NCBI GenBank assembly: GCA_947492375.1
Contig: CANLMI010000001.1
Location: 124,001 to 188,000, forward strand
Direction of reading: 5' to 3'
Origin: an uncultured Kordiimonas sp.
GTDB lineage: Bacteria; Pseudomonadota; Alphaproteobacteria; Sphingomonadales; Kordiimonadaceae
DNA: 64,000 nt
A program made the position numbers and the translations under genes. The notes beneath the pieces were generated by a model. It was not told where the DNA came from. It ran no database searches and saw only the letters and a list, made by a program, of their open reading frames with translations. Positions 55,016 through 64,000 of this stretch are shown one piece after another; the stretch's first letter is position 1; each line of letters starts with the position of its first letter.

Positions 55016-55807
55016 ATGCAGGGTAGGGTTCTTGTTATCGCGGGGTCTGATTCCGGTGGCGGTGCTGGTATTCAAGCTGATATCAAGACGATTACGATGC
55101 TCGGTGGGTATGCTGCAACGGCTATAACGGCGCTGACAGCTCAAAACACGCTCGGCGTTCAGGGTGTTATGCCTGTACCACCCGAATTTATCAGGTCCCA
55201 AATAACCTCGGTTTTGACCGATATTGGCGCTGATGTGATCAAAACTGGCATGCTGCATGATGCGGATACAATCGATGTTGTGATGGATACGCTTGATGCC
55301 TTAAATTGGCAGGGCAGGTTGGTTGTTGACCCTGTTATGGTAGCGACCTCGGGCGACCCTTTATTAAAGAACAGTGCATTAGACAAATTAAAGACACTGA
55401 TCAAATACGCTGATGTTGTAACCCCCAATATTCCAGAAGCAGAGATGCTAACAGGCCATGAAATATCTGGCACTGAAGAAATGGAAGTCGCCACTCAGGG
55501 GCTTTTGGAACTGGGTGCGAAAAATATTATCTTGAAAGGTGGCCATTTGGACGGTGATATAGTGGCTGACCTTTTATTATCAAACGATCATAAAGTCTGG
55601 ATCAAAAACACTAAATTAGATACAAAAGATACACATGGAACAGGCTGTACGCTTGCAAGTGCTATGGCCGCATTACTTGCAAAAGGTGAGGCGGTTGATA
55701 AGTGCTTTAAAGGGGCATGTAGTTTTGTTAGAAGCGCTATTGAGGCGGCGCCAAACTTGGGCAATGGGCATGGGCCTCTTGGGCATATGCATACGAAAAT
55801 AGATTAA
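55016..55807 (+). CDS. thiD: ThiD, HMP/HMP-P kinase
   Basis: Phosphorylates hydroxymethylpyrimidine and its phosphate in thiamine synthesis and salvage. 263 residues. VIAGSDSGGGAGIQADIKT, TALTAQNTLGV, VVDPVMVATSGDPL, VVTPNIPEAEMLTG and the anion-hole DTHGTGCTLASAMAALLAKG are all present. No TPP riboswitch sequence is visible upstream; it is 30 bases after glmM and probably cotranscribed. Confidence 0.95.
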   Translation: MQGRVLVIAGSDSGGGAGIQADIKTITMLGGYAATAITALTAQNTLGVQGVMPVPPEFIRSQITSVLTDIGADVIKTGMLHDADTIDVVMDTLDALNWQGRLVVDPVMVATSGDPLLKNSALDKLKTLIKYADVVTPNIPEAEMLTGHEISGTEEMEVATQGLLELGAKNIILKGGHLDGDIVADLLLSNDHKVWIKNTKLDTKDTHGTGCTLASAMAALLAKGEAVDKCFKGACSFVRSAIEAAPNLGNGHGPLGHMHTKID

Positions 55808-55832
55808 TGAATTCACAGGTATATTGACAGCT

Positions 55833-56594
55833 ATGGATTTATTTTACCGAACACGCGGCGAAGGTGAACCACTGGTTTTGATGCACGGGCTATTTGGTTC
55901 GCTGGATAATCTCGGCGCTTTAGTGCGCGGCTTAGAGGACAGCTATAAAGTTATCGCGGTTGATATGCGTAATCATGGTCGCAGCCCTCATGATGATGGT
56001 ATGACGTATCCCTTGATGGCGAATGATATCAGGCGCGTGCTTGACCGCGAAAATGTTGAAAGTGCCTATGTGTTTGGCCATTCAATGGGCGGGAAGGCTG
56101 CGATGCAATTGGCGCTGAGTGCGCTTGGTCGCGTTAAAAAACTTATTGTGGGCGATATTGCACCTGTTCAATATGGCACCCACCATAGCCGTATCTTGGA
56201 AGGCATGGCTGAAGTTGCGTGCATGGCACCAGATAACCGCAAAGGCGCACAAGAAATACTACAGGCGTTCGAAAGCGAACCTGCCGTTTTAAGCTTTTTG
56301 CTAACAAATTGGCGCAAGCAGGATGATGGTATCTGGGGTTGGCGCTTAAATTTGAACGCAATTACAAAAGAGTACGCCCATATTGCAAGCCGTTTGGACG
56401 GTACTCCTTATGATGGGCCAACGCTTTTTATCCGGGGCGGGAATTCTGATTATATAACAGCTGAACACCGCGATGAAATTCTCTCACTTTTCCCGAAAGC
56501 TGATGTTCGAACGATCGAAGGAACAGGGCATTGGTTTCATGCAGAAAAACCAGATTTAACGCTCAGAATAATTAAACGATTTATTGAGATGTAA
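55833..56594 (+). CDS. Alpha/beta hydrolase (YbfF-like esterase)
   Basis: 253 residues from ATG 55833 (a TTG three codons earlier sits too close to AGGT). Oxyanion region LMHGLFGSLDNLGALVRGL, VDMRNHGRSPH, nucleophile elbow FGHSMGGKAAMQLAL (Ser near 93), late Asp in IRGGNSDYI and catalytic His in GTGHWFHAEKP. The closest known type is YbfF, an acyl-CoA/short ester hydrolase. True substrate unknown. Likely in the glmM-thiD transcript. Confidence 0.87.
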   Translation: MDLFYRTRGEGEPLVLMHGLFGSLDNLGALVRGLEDSYKVIAVDMRNHGRSPHDDGMTYPLMANDIRRVLDRENVESAYVFGHSMGGKAAMQLALSALGRVKKLIVGDIAPVQYGTHHSRILEGMAEVACMAPDNRKGAQEILQAFESEPAVLSFLLTNWRKQDDGIWGWRLNLNAITKEYAHIASRLDGTPYDGPTLFIRGGNSDYITAEHRDEILSLFPKADVRTIEGTGHWFHAEKPDLTLRIIKRFIEM

Positions 56595-56622
56595 AATTTT
56601 AATCTTATGGTATGAATAACAT

Positions 56623-57819
56623 ATGTCGAGATTACGCTTTTCAGTTTGTTTACCCTTACTTGCTTGTTTTACAGCAAGTTTTTCCGCAGTCGCCTATCAA
56701 AATGATAAAGGCCCTGGTGATAAGTTTGATGCCAAGGTGCGCCTGTTTGACGCTCACTTTAAAGAGCAATTAAATAAAAATAATATCCCGGGCGGCGCTT
56801 ATGCGATTTTGCGCGGCGGTAAGATATATAAAATCTCTTCTTACGGTGTTCGTAAAAAGGGTGAGCGCTCGAAAGTAGATGATGACACGGTTTTTCGGTG
56901 GGCATCAGTATCCAAAACATTTGCAGGCGCATTAACCGCAAAATTGGTGGAAGATAAAAAACTCGGTTGGAATGAACCTGTTACCAAGTTTGTTCCCAAC
57001 TTTCAGCTTAAAAAACGCGGCCATACAAAGAATGTTCAAATCAGGCATTTGCTTAGCCATAGTGCGGGCATTATTCCAAATGCATATGATAATTATTTGG
57101 AAGAGGGGTGGACTGTTGACAAAATTATCCCTCGATTCAAACGGGTAAATCCGATTTGCTCGCCGGGCAATTGCTATGGGTATCAAAACATTGTTTTCAG
57201 TTTGATTGAGCCTGCGATTGAGACACGAACAGGGCAGACATATAAGGAACTAATCGAACAAGAGTTTATCGAGCCCCTAAAAATGAAAACGGCAAGTATT
57301 GGTTATGATGGTTTTAAGTCGAGCGAGAACCGGGCATTGCCGCATGTGAAAACACGTCGGGGTTGGCGCTCTGCACGCGTTACCCCCAACTATTATACGA
57401 TTGCACCGGCGGCTGGTGCAAACGGCAGTGTTACGGATCTTGCGAAATGGGTTGAGGCCCAAATGGTGCATGATGAAGATATCCTGCCCTTGAGTGTTGT
57501 TGATACGGTTACAAACAAGCGAGTTCGGACCAAAAAAGAATTATATAAACGCGATTGGCGTGACTACCTGAGTGACGCGCATTATGGCTATGGTTGGCGT
57601 ATTTATGATTTTGGTGATGATACGCTTGTATTCCACGGTGGCGGCGTTACAGGGTATCGCAGCAATGTTGCCTATGCGCCCGAGCATGGTATCGGCCATG
57701 TTATTCTTATTAATGCTGAAACACGGTTGGTGAATGAGCTAAGTATCAAGTTTTGGTCTGATATGTTGGGTGATCCTAAAAAAATCGTACGACTACGTAA
57801 AATTCAGCAAGGCAGGTAA
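56623..57819 (+). CDS. Exported serine hydrolase (class C beta-lactamase/EstB-like)
   Basis: 398 residues with signal peptide (FSVCLPLLACFTASFSAVAY). Serine beta-lactamase/D-peptidase fold: SxxK in WASVSKTFAGAL (Ser near 91), second motif Y-x-N in CYGYQNIVFS, and the third-motif HGGGVTGYRSN replacing KTG. These features fit esterases or D-aminopeptidase-like proteins of family S12 rather than a true AmpC, so antibiotic resistance should not be assumed. It follows the alpha/beta hydrolase by 28 bases. Confidence 0.85.
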   Translation: MSRLRFSVCLPLLACFTASFSAVAYQNDKGPGDKFDAKVRLFDAHFKEQLNKNNIPGGAYAILRGGKIYKISSYGVRKKGERSKVDDDTVFRWASVSKTFAGALTAKLVEDKKLGWNEPVTKFVPNFQLKKRGHTKNVQIRHLLSHSAGIIPNAYDNYLEEGWTVDKIIPRFKRVNPICSPGNCYGYQNIVFSLIEPAIETRTGQTYKELIEQEFIEPLKMKTASIGYDGFKSSENRALPHVKTRRGWRSARVTPNYYTIAPAAGANGSVTDLAKWVEAQMVHDEDILPLSVVDTVTNKRVRTKKELYKRDWRDYLSDAHYGYGWRIYDFGDDTLVFHGGGVTGYRSNVAYAPEHGIGHVILINAETRLVNELSIKFWSDMLGDPKKIVRLRKIQQGR

Positions 57820-57898
57820 AACCGTATTTTTTTTGAATACTCGCGTTGCTGTATAATCCTTGTGTTACCTATATCAGGCTTGGGTATTCACCGTGGCT

Positions 57899-58441
57899 TT
57901 AATCATTTTCAATATCGTCGATTTTACCGCCTTTGCGGCCCCGTTGTTTTTTCTTGTCTTCTGTGCCGCGCGCACCAAGGCGGCTTCGATCTGCAAAAGC
58001 GGCTAATACAGATTCTTGTTCATCGAGTAAGCAATTCCCGTCTCGGTCAATGCCTTGAAAACTGCTATTCGGGATAATTGTAAACTCAGCCCGATCGACC
58101 TTGCCTGATAGGTCAACATCGGCTGCGTCAAAATCTATAAACACAAATGATTTATCTTCAAAAGCGGCCAGACGATATTCGCCTTTCCTTAAAAGATTAT
58201 CTTGATTGGCGTCTATTTGATCAAAGAGGTCATTGCGATTTGCCAATACGTCATCACAAGTTGCCTGACCGTCTTTATTTGAATCCCAACTTTTGATCAA
58301 ATTCTTATGAATTCTCTCTCTTTGTTCTGGCTTTAAAGTTGGTAACTTTTTCTCTGGTCCCCCTCTGGCACATGCAGTTAACAGAAGACTTCCTGATAAC
58401 ATTAGTAAAACAGGTAATTTAAAAGCAGGCATGTTTAGCAT
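57899..58441 (-). CDS. EF-hand lipoprotein
   Basis: 180 residues from ATG 58441 (GGA 8 bases upstream; ATG 58432 or 58453 are alternatives). Lipobox SLLLTAC followed by ARGG. Four EF-hand-type loops: DSNKDGQATCDDV, DANQDNLLRKGEY, DVDLSGKVDRAEF and DRDGNCLLDEQES. The C-terminus is basic and Lys/Arg/Gly-rich. Probably a periplasmic or outer-membrane Ca2+-binding protein; role unknown. Convergent with the serine hydrolase gene. Confidence 0.85.
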   Translation of the reverse strand: MLNMPAFKLPVLLMLSGSLLLTACARGGPEKKLPTLKPEQRERIHKNLIKSWDSNKDGQATCDDVLANRNDLFDQIDANQDNLLRKGEYRLAAFEDKSFVFIDFDAADVDLSGKVDRAEFTIIPNSSFQGIDRDGNCLLDEQESVLAAFADRSRLGARGTEDKKKQRGRKGGKIDDIEND

Positions 58442-58572
58442 TCTGTATTCCATTAACAACCCAGACTGATACGGATTAATTTACATAATCATTCGACACT
58501 TTTGCTGATTATTATAGCTTTGAATAGTATTATTTTAAACTGTGTCTTCACTAAAACGTCACGATATTACGC

Positions 58573-58708
58573 TTGACTCTGTCGCTCCTTCCTATAAATC
58601 TCGTCTTCGGTACTTCCCCCGACCGGGAAGCAGCTGTCTGTGAGGTCAGCATGAACAATTGGGACACGCCTCCCCAACGAGGTGCAACTATCTGGAAGGA
58701 TAGATAAA
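58573..58708 (+). promoter_or_regulatory. Structured serC leader (candidate serC RNA motif)
   Basis: The region before serC can form three hairpins: CTTCCC/GGGAAG (58613-58618 with 58625-58630), CGCCTC/GAGGTG (58667-58672 with 58679-58684, one G-T pair) and CTATC/GATAG (58688-58692 with 58699-58703). The last carries the ribosome-binding site GGAAGG in and beside its loop, 9 bases before the ATG. A serC RNA motif is known in the same position in alphaproteobacteria; I could not align to its model. TTGACT (58573) and TATAAA (58593) are a possible promoter but only 14 bases apart. Confidence 0.5.
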
Positions 58709-59860
58709 ATGGAAAGACCTGCTAAGGCGCCTTTGCGTCCAGAATTTAGTTCTGGGCCATGCGCAAAACGTCCGGACTGGAATCCGGATGCTCTTGAGAA
58801 TGCTCTATTAGGGCGTTCACACCGCTCCAAGCCTGGTAAAGCCAAGCTTCAGGAAGCACTAGATAAAACCCGCAAAGTTTTAAATGTTCCGGCTGATTAC
58901 CGCATTGGTATCGTGCCTGCGTCCGATACTGGCGCCGTTGAAATGGCTCTTTGGTCCATGCTTGGTGCGCGCGGTGTTGATATGCTGGCTTGGGAAAGTT
59001 TCGGCAAAGGCTGGATTACTGATGTTGTCAAACAGCTAAAGCTTGATGATGTCCGCACCTTTGAAGCAGATTACGGTGCATTACCTGATTTATCGGCTGT
59101 TGATACAGACCGTGATGTTGTTTTTACATGGAATGGCACAACGTCTGGTGTGAAGGTGCCAAACGCTGACTGGATCAAAGATGACCGCGAGGGACTAACG
59201 ATCTGCGACGCCACATCGGCTGCATTTGCAATGGATTTGCCGTTTGAAAAACTCGATGTCGTTACATATAGCTGGCAAAAGGTACTTGGCGGTGAGGCTG
59301 CACACGGTGTGCTTATCCTGTCACCGCGAGCCGTAGAGCGCTTGGAAACATATACACCTGCTTGGCCGCTTCCTAAGATTTTCCGCCTAACTAAAGGCGG
59401 TAAGCTTATTGAAGGCATTTTCACAGGTGCCACAATCAACACGCCGTCGATGCTTTGTGTTGAAGATTATATTGATGCCCTTGATTGGTCTGATAGCGTT
59501 GGCGGGCTTAAAGGCTTGATCGGTCGTTCACAGGCAAACCTGAAGGTGCTGGAAGACTGGGCTGAAAAAACTGACTGGGTTGATTTTCTGGCAAGCGATA
59601 AAGCAATACGCTCCAACACGTCCGTATGTCTGAAATTCGTTGACCCTTGGCTGGAAACGCTGGACGCAGATGCGCAAGCGGCGGTGCCGAAAAAGGTTGC
59701 GAGTTTGTTGGACAGCGAAGGCGTTGCCTATGATGTCGGTGCTTACCGTGATGCGCCTGCAGGGCTCAGGATATGGGCCGGAGCGACGGTGGATGCAAGC
59801 GACCTTGAGCTGCTTACTCATTGGCTTGACTGGGCGTACGCAAGCGTAAAGTCAGCGTAA
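58709..59860 (+). CDS. serC: SerC, phosphoserine aminotransferase
   Basis: PLP enzyme converting 3-phosphohydroxypyruvate and glutamate to phosphoserine; also serves PLP synthesis. 383 residues from ATG 58709, behind GGAAGG; an in-frame CTG-rich extension to 58682 is rejected. Alphaproteobacterial class V form: N-terminus [30 protein letters not shown], and PLP lysine in [14 protein letters not shown] (near residue 190). It is followed after 76 bases by serA. Confidence 0.95.
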   Translation: MERPAKAPLRPEFSSGPCAKRPDWNPDALENALLGRSHRSKPGKAKLQEALDKTRKVLNVPADYRIGIVPASDTGAVEMALWSMLGARGVDMLAWESFGKGWITDVVKQLKLDDVRTFEADYGALPDLSAVDTDRDVVFTWNGTTSGVKVPNADWIKDDREGLTICDATSAAFAMDLPFEKLDVVTYSWQKVLGGEAAHGVLILSPRAVERLETYTPAWPLPKIFRLTKGGKLIEGIFTGATINTPSMLCVEDYIDALDWSDSVGGLKGLIGRSQANLKVLEDWAEKTDWVDFLASDKAIRSNTSVCLKFVDPWLETLDADAQAAVPKKVASLLDSEGVAYDVGAYRDAPAGLRIWAGATVDASDLELLTHWLDWAYASVKSA

Positions 59861-59936
59861 AATACAAACAGAATTGAAAGGGGGCGCACTATCTGCGGCC
59901 CTATCTATCTCCATTTGAATATGAAAGGACGAGATC

Positions 59937-61526
59937 ATGCCAAAGGTATTGATTTCAGATAAAATGAGCCCGCTTGCGGAGCAAACATTCAAGGACCGCG
60001 GCGTTGAGGTTGATTTCAAACCCGGCCTTACGAAAGAAGAATTGATCGAGATTATCGGCGAATATGACGGGCTTGCCATTCGCTCTAGTACGAAGGTAAC
60101 ACCGAATGTGCTGAAGGCGGCCAAGAACCTGAAGGTTATTGGACGCGCTGGTATCGGTGTTGATAATATCGATGTTCCCGCTGCAACCAATTCAGGTGTT
60201 GTGGTGATGAATACCCCGTTTGGTAATTCGATCACAACGGCGGAGCATGCGCTTGCAATGATCATGGCGCTTGCCCGTCAGATCCCGCAGGCAAATGCTT
60301 CGACCCATGCCGGGAAATGGGAAAAGTCGAAATTTATGGGGATTGAGCTTACAGGCAAAACCCTTGGCCTCATTGGGTGTGGCAATATTGGCTCTATCGT
60401 TGCTGACCGCGCTATCGGCTTAAAGATGAAAGTCATCGCCTATGATCCATTCCTTTCTGCTGAACGTGCAGTTGATATGGGTATTATGAAGGTAGAGCTT
60501 GATGAATTGTTCGGCCGCGTTGATTTCATTTCGCTGCATACACCGTTGACAGATCAAACCCGCAATATTGTTGATGCTGGTGCCTTTGAGAAAATGAAAG
60601 ACGGTGTTCGTATTGTTAACTGCGCGCGCGGTGGTTTGATAGATGAGGCTGCGCTTAAGGAAGCGCTGGATAGCGGTAAGGTTGCTGGTGCTGCTCTTGA
60701 CGTATTCGCAGAAGAACCAGCAAAAGAAAACCCGCTGTTCGGTCATGAAAACCTGATCTGTACGCCGCATCTTGGTGCTTCAACATCTGAGGCACAGGTG
60801 AACGTGGCCCTTCAGGTGGCTGAACAGATGTCTGATTATCTGCTTACGGGCGGTGTTACGAACGCCCTTAATATGCCTTCGATTACGGCTGAAGAGGCGC
60901 CGAAACTGACGCCTTATATGAAACTTGCGGAACAGATTGGCGGATTTGCGGGTCAGTTGACAGAAACGGGGCTTAAACGTGTTGTTGTTGAATATGAAGG
61001 GCATGTAGCTGGCTTAAATACCAAACCACTAACGGCTGTTGTGTTAGAGGGGCTGATGTCCCCCCTTATGAGCAGTGTTAATATGGTCAATGCGCCTGTA
61101 GTTGCGAAGGAACGCAATATTCAGGTGACGGAAGTCAAGCATGACCGCGAAGGTGATTATCAAACCCTGATTCGCTTGACTGTTGAGACTGAGCGCGGCG
61201 CCAGAACGATTTCCGGTACTTTGTTTGCCAACAAATCACCGCGAATCGTCGAAATTCACGGCGTACATCTGGAGGCGGAACTCTCGGAAAATATGCTCTA
61301 TGTTGTCAATGATGATAAGCCTGGTTTCATTGGTGCCTTGGGCTCTCTGGTGGGTTACAACGGTGTAAACGTGGCAACATTTGCCCTTGGCCGCCGTGTT
61401 GAAGGCGAGGAAGCTGTGGCTTTGATTGCAGTTGATCAACCGATTAAGGATATTGTGCTTGACCAAGTGGCTGCTCTCGCTCATGTACGTCAGGCAAAGC
61501 GGTTGACTTTCGCAAAAACTTCTTAG
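59937..61526 (+). CDS. serA: SerA, D-3-phosphoglycerate dehydrogenase
   Basis: First enzyme of serine synthesis. 529 residues, the long form with an intervening domain and C-terminal ACT domain. NAD-binding LGLIGCGNIGSIVADRAIGL near 150, catalytic Arg in VNCARGGLIDEAAL, Glu in LDVFAEEPAKENPL, His in CTPHLGASTSEAQ. The ACT domain is about residues 455-525 (YVVNDDKPGFIGALGSLVGY), implying feedback by serine. Shine-Dalgarno AGGA. Pairs with serC. Confidence 0.97.
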   Translation: MPKVLISDKMSPLAEQTFKDRGVEVDFKPGLTKEELIEIIGEYDGLAIRSSTKVTPNVLKAAKNLKVIGRAGIGVDNIDVPAATNSGVVVMNTPFGNSITTAEHALAMIMALARQIPQANASTHAGKWEKSKFMGIELTGKTLGLIGCGNIGSIVADRAIGLKMKVIAYDPFLSAERAVDMGIMKVELDELFGRVDFISLHTPLTDQTRNIVDAGAFEKMKDGVRIVNCARGGLIDEAALKEALDSGKVAGAALDVFAEEPAKENPLFGHENLICTPHLGASTSEAQVNVALQVAEQMSDYLLTGGVTNALNMPSITAEEAPKLTPYMKLAEQIGGFAGQLTETGLKRVVVEYEGHVAGLNTKPLTAVVLEGLMSPLMSSVNMVNAPVVAKERNIQVTEVKHDREGDYQTLIRLTVETERGARTISGTLFANKSPRIVEIHGVHLEAELSENMLYVVNDDKPGFIGALGSLVGYNGVNVATFALGRRVEGEEAVALIAVDQPIKDIVLDQVAALAHVRQAKRLTFAKTS

Positions 61527-61577
61527 GTTTTTGTTGGTCAGCTATAGACGAACAATGAGATAAGGAGTGGACCAATC

Positions 61578-62792
61578 ATGGCTGGTCCTGTGGATAATAC
61601 CGTAAAAAATATGGCGGGCCGTATCAGTGCCCGCCAGCAGGCAAGTAAGAATTATGCGAAACAGGCATTATTGCCTGAAGGGTTTCGGGATCAAATCGGT
61701 GAATATGCCGAACAAGAGGCCCATTTGGTTCGTGAGCTTGTTGATACTTTCCTTTGCCATGGCTATGACCGCGTATCACCGCCGCTTGTTGAATATGAAG
61801 ATAGTTTACTAGCGGGGCCTGGGGCGCAAAAGGGTGCGCAAATGTTCCGTTTGATGGACGCAGATACCCAGCGTATGATGGCCCTGCGTGCAGATATGAC
61901 TGTTCAAATATCAAGGCTGGCGGCTACCCGCCTTTCCAATGAACCACGCCCTCTTAGGCTTGCGTATGCGGGAAGTGTGCTTAGAACAAAAGGTAGTCAA
62001 GTCAGACCAACCCGTCAGTTCTATCAAGCTGGTTTTGAATTGATTGGAATTGATAGCGTTGCTGCCGAGGTTGAAGTGATAGCCCTTGCATGTGCTGCCT
62101 TAACGACCGTGGGACTTAAGAGGTTAAGCGTTGATATTACGCTTGCCCCCATGATCGCTGATATTATTTCGCACCTTGAAATAGACGAGACGCTTCAAGA
62201 TACAGTTATTGAAGCATTGGACGCGAAAGATGTTAGTGCTTTCCACATATTCCCTGATGAGCAGCGAAGAGTTCTCGAGGCGCTTTTAGCGGCAGCCGGA
62301 CCAGCAGAAAACGCTATAAAGTTATTGAAAAACCTTGGCTTGACTGGTCGCGCGGGGGACCTTATCTCCAGAGTAGAAGAAATATATTCTATTCTGATAG
62401 AGAGAATCCCTGATGTTGCTGTTACGGTTGACCCCTGTGAAAGTAAAGGGTTTGAGTATAAAACCGGAATAGGGTTTGCAGTATTTGCCGAAGGGGGCAA
62501 GAATGAAATCGGGCGCGGCGGTCATTATGATGTCAGCCATCCTGATGGCTCGCTTGAGCCTGCAACAGGTTTTTCTGTTTATCTGGATAGTTTACTTGCG
62601 ATGTTGCCTGTCGTCGAGGCACCAAAAAAGCTGTATCTTCCGATAGGGACGGACAGCGTTAAGGCCGCAGAGCTTCGCGGAAGCGGGTGGCGCACCATTC
62701 AGGGCTTGACAGAAGACGAAGATAGTATCAAAGAAGCGCGTCGATTAAACTGTAGTCATGCATTGATCGTAGGTGAAATAGAGGCTATTTAA
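61578..62792 (+). CDS. hisZ: HisZ, ATP phosphoribosyltransferase regulatory subunit
   Basis: HisRS-like paralogue that joins short-form HisG to make active ATP phosphoribosyltransferase in histidine synthesis. 404 residues. LLPEGFRDQIGEYAEQEAHL, motif-2 like LRLAYAGSVLRTKGSQVRPT and FYQAGFELIGIDSVAAEVEV are HisZ rather than HisS; there is no C-terminal anticodon-binding domain. Its presence predicts a short HisG elsewhere. GGAG upstream; purA follows after 56 bases. Confidence 0.93.
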   Translation: MAGPVDNTVKNMAGRISARQQASKNYAKQALLPEGFRDQIGEYAEQEAHLVRELVDTFLCHGYDRVSPPLVEYEDSLLAGPGAQKGAQMFRLMDADTQRMMALRADMTVQISRLAATRLSNEPRPLRLAYAGSVLRTKGSQVRPTRQFYQAGFELIGIDSVAAEVEVIALACAALTTVGLKRLSVDITLAPMIADIISHLEIDETLQDTVIEALDAKDVSAFHIFPDEQRRVLEALLAAAGPAENAIKLLKNLGLTGRAGDLISRVEEIYSILIERIPDVAVTVDPCESKGFEYKTGIGFAVFAEGGKNEIGRGGHYDVSHPDGSLEPATGFSVYLDSLLAMLPVVEAPKKLYLPIGTDSVKAAELRGSGWRTIQGLTEDEDSIKEARRLNCSHALIVGEIEAI

Positions 62793-62848
62793 ACAGGCTG
62801 TTTATGTATCCTTGATGATACATTGAAATCCTAAAAAGGGGATATGTC

Positions 62849-64000
62849 ATGGGCAACGTAGTTGTCATCGGTTCGCAGTGGGGCGATGAAGGTAAAGGTA
62901 AAATTGTTGACTGGCTATCAGAACGTGCTGACGTTGTTGTACGCTTTCAAGGCGGACATAATGCGGGCCATACGCTAGTTATTGATGGAACAGTTTATAA
63001 GCTTTCGTTATTGCCATCAGGTATTGTTCGTGGCGGTAAAACCAGCGTTATAGGCAACGGTGTTGTGATTGACCCATGGGCGTTATTATCTGAAATGGAT
63101 ACATTACGTGATCAGGATGTTGAGATAACCCCTGAGACCCTTCAGATTGCCGCGAATGCAACATTGATTATGCCGTATCACCGTGAACTTGACGCGCTTC
63201 GTGAAGATGCAAGTAAGGGCGTGAAAATTGGTACGACCCGCCGTGGTATTGGCCCTGCTTATGAAGATAAAGTAGGTCGCCGTGCTGTTCGTGTGTGTGA
63301 TCTCCATTCCCGTGAGCTTGTTGAAGCGCGCCTGGATGTTGCGCTTACGCATCACAATGCGCTTCGCCGCGGTCTGGGTGAAGAGGAAATTGACGGCAAA
63401 GCAATTGCTGATGACCTCATGCAACTTGCCGATAAAGTTCTCCCTTATGTTACCAATGTATGGCGCACGCTTGAAAAGGCGGAAAGCGATGATCAACGGA
63501 TTCTGTTTGAAGGAGCACAAGGTGCGCTTTTAGATGTTGATCATGGTACATATCCATTTGTAACATCCTCGAACACGATCGCAGGTCAGGCCGCTGGCGG
63601 CAGTGGTATGGGGCCTTCCAGTCTGGACTATGTTCTGGGTATTACAAAGGCATATACGACGCGTGTTGGATCAGGGCCATTCCCGACAGAACAGGAAAAT
63701 GAAGTTGGTCAGTATCTTGGTGAAAAAGGCCATGAATTTGGAACTGTTACAGGTCGGTCGCGCCGCTGTGGTTGGTTTGATGCTGTTCTCGTGCGTCAAA
63801 CATTAGCAATAAGCGGTGTAACAGGTATTGCGCTTACTAAGCTTGATGTTCTTGACGGCCTCAAAGAACTTAAGGTTTGTGTTGGTTATAAGCATAAGGG
63901 CGAGGTTATTGATTATCTTCCTTATGGAATGGAAGATCAGGCAGAGGTTGAGCCTGTTTATGAAACATTAGAGGGCTGGAGCGAAAGCACGTACGGTGCC
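62849..64000 (+). CDS. purA: PurA, adenylosuccinate synthetase (3' end outside window)
   Basis: GTP-dependent ligase of IMP and aspartate, first step from IMP to AMP. 384 codons are visible of about 430; the frame is open to the window edge. ATG 62849 sits behind AAGGGG. N-terminal P-loop [74 protein letters not shown] and [14 protein letters not shown] are all characteristic. Follows hisZ as in other alphaproteobacteria. Confidence 0.96.
   Translation, partial: MGNVVVIGSQWGDEGKGKIVDWLSERADVVVRFQGGHNAGHTLVIDGTVYKLSLLPSGIVRGGKTSVIGNGVVIDPWALLSEMDTLRDQDVEITPETLQIAANATLIMPYHRELDALREDASKGVKIGTTRRGIGPAYEDKVGRRAVRVCDLHSRELVEARLDVALTHHNALRRGLGEEEIDGKAIADDLMQLADKVLPYVTNVWRTLEKAESDDQRILFEGAQGALLDVDHGTYPFVTSSNTIAGQAAGGSGMGPSSLDYVLGITKAYTTRVGSGPFPTEQENEVGQYLGEKGHEFGTVTGRSRRCGWFDAVLVRQTLAISGVTGIALTKLDVLDGLKELKVCVGYKHKGEVIDYLPYGMEDQAEVEPVYETLEGWSESTYGA

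Noticed and set aside
56623-57819. AmpC-type beta-lactamase (resistance gene)
   Set aside because: SxxK and YxN are present but KTG is replaced by HGG, as in esterase or peptidase relatives; resistance is not supported.

Overview
The window (64 kb, G+C in the mid-40s by eye) is chromosomal DNA of an alphaproteobacterium. Supporting signs are the hisZ-purA and serC-serA order, an FtsZ with a very long acidic linker ending in [12 protein letters not shown], the uvrC-pgsA-moaD-moaE order, the pal-cpoB-tilS-ftsH order, and PEP-CTERM proteins with the alphaproteobacterial tail form (PEPxTWLMMIxGF...RRR). The order Kordiimonadales is a guess from this combination and is not proven.

Layout. 1-10.8 kb: division and cell-wall (dcw) cluster, mraY (cut by the window edge)-murD-ftsW-murG-murC-murB-ftsQ-ftsA-ftsZ, tightly overlapped, with no ddl between murB and ftsQ and a strong terminator after ftsZ. 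10.8-14.7 kb (minus): uvrC-pgsA-moaD-moaE-GNAT. 14.7-15.0 kb: AT-rich intergenic DNA with DnaA-box-like sites and inverted repeats. 15.0-22.3 kb (minus): folB, a pteridine-reductase-like SDR, a Ca/Na exchanger, a hydroxyacid dehydrogenase, a secreted protein of unknown function beside a large M14 peptidase, and an SdpI-like membrane protein. 22.4-26.5 kb (plus): rpmF with a structured leader, an M48 lipoprotein peptidase, a gene broken by an in-frame TAG, an exported M20 amidohydrolase, and a PEP-CTERM protein. 26.6-32.3 kb: DMT transporter, ChaN-like protein, nadA-nadC (no nadB), MBL hydrolase, modA. 32.3-34.4 kb: two tandem paralogous PEP-CTERM genes, each behind an AT-rich region carrying TTAA-N7-TTAA (CtrA-type) boxes. 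34.5-46.6 kb: polyprenyl synthase, TrmN6-like methyltransferase, SppA-like protease, chorismate mutase, map, glyQ-glyS (glyS holds an AT-rich insertion), ppdK, a PAS protein, an unlisted 38-residue membrane protein, and ygfZ. 47-57.8 kb: pal-cpoB-tilS-ftsH-folP-glmM-thiD-alpha/beta hydrolase-serine hydrolase. 57.9-64 kb: an EF-hand lipoprotein, then serC (behind a structured leader)-serA-hisZ-purA (cut by the window edge).

Most of the window is core housekeeping: peptidoglycan precursor synthesis and divisome, folate and Moco parts, NAD synthesis, serine, histidine and purine synthesis, and the Tol-Pal end with FtsH. The accessory content is small: three PEP-CTERM proteins without an exosortase in view, secreted peptidases, and a few AT-rich genes. 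I saw no tRNA or rRNA gene, insertion sequence, prophage or CRISPR array. The best candidates for new biology are the shared upstream boxes of the PEP-CTERM genes, the DnaA-box cluster upstream of uvrC, the rpmF and serC leaders, and the low-G+C insertion inside glyS. None of these amounts to a demonstrated new system.
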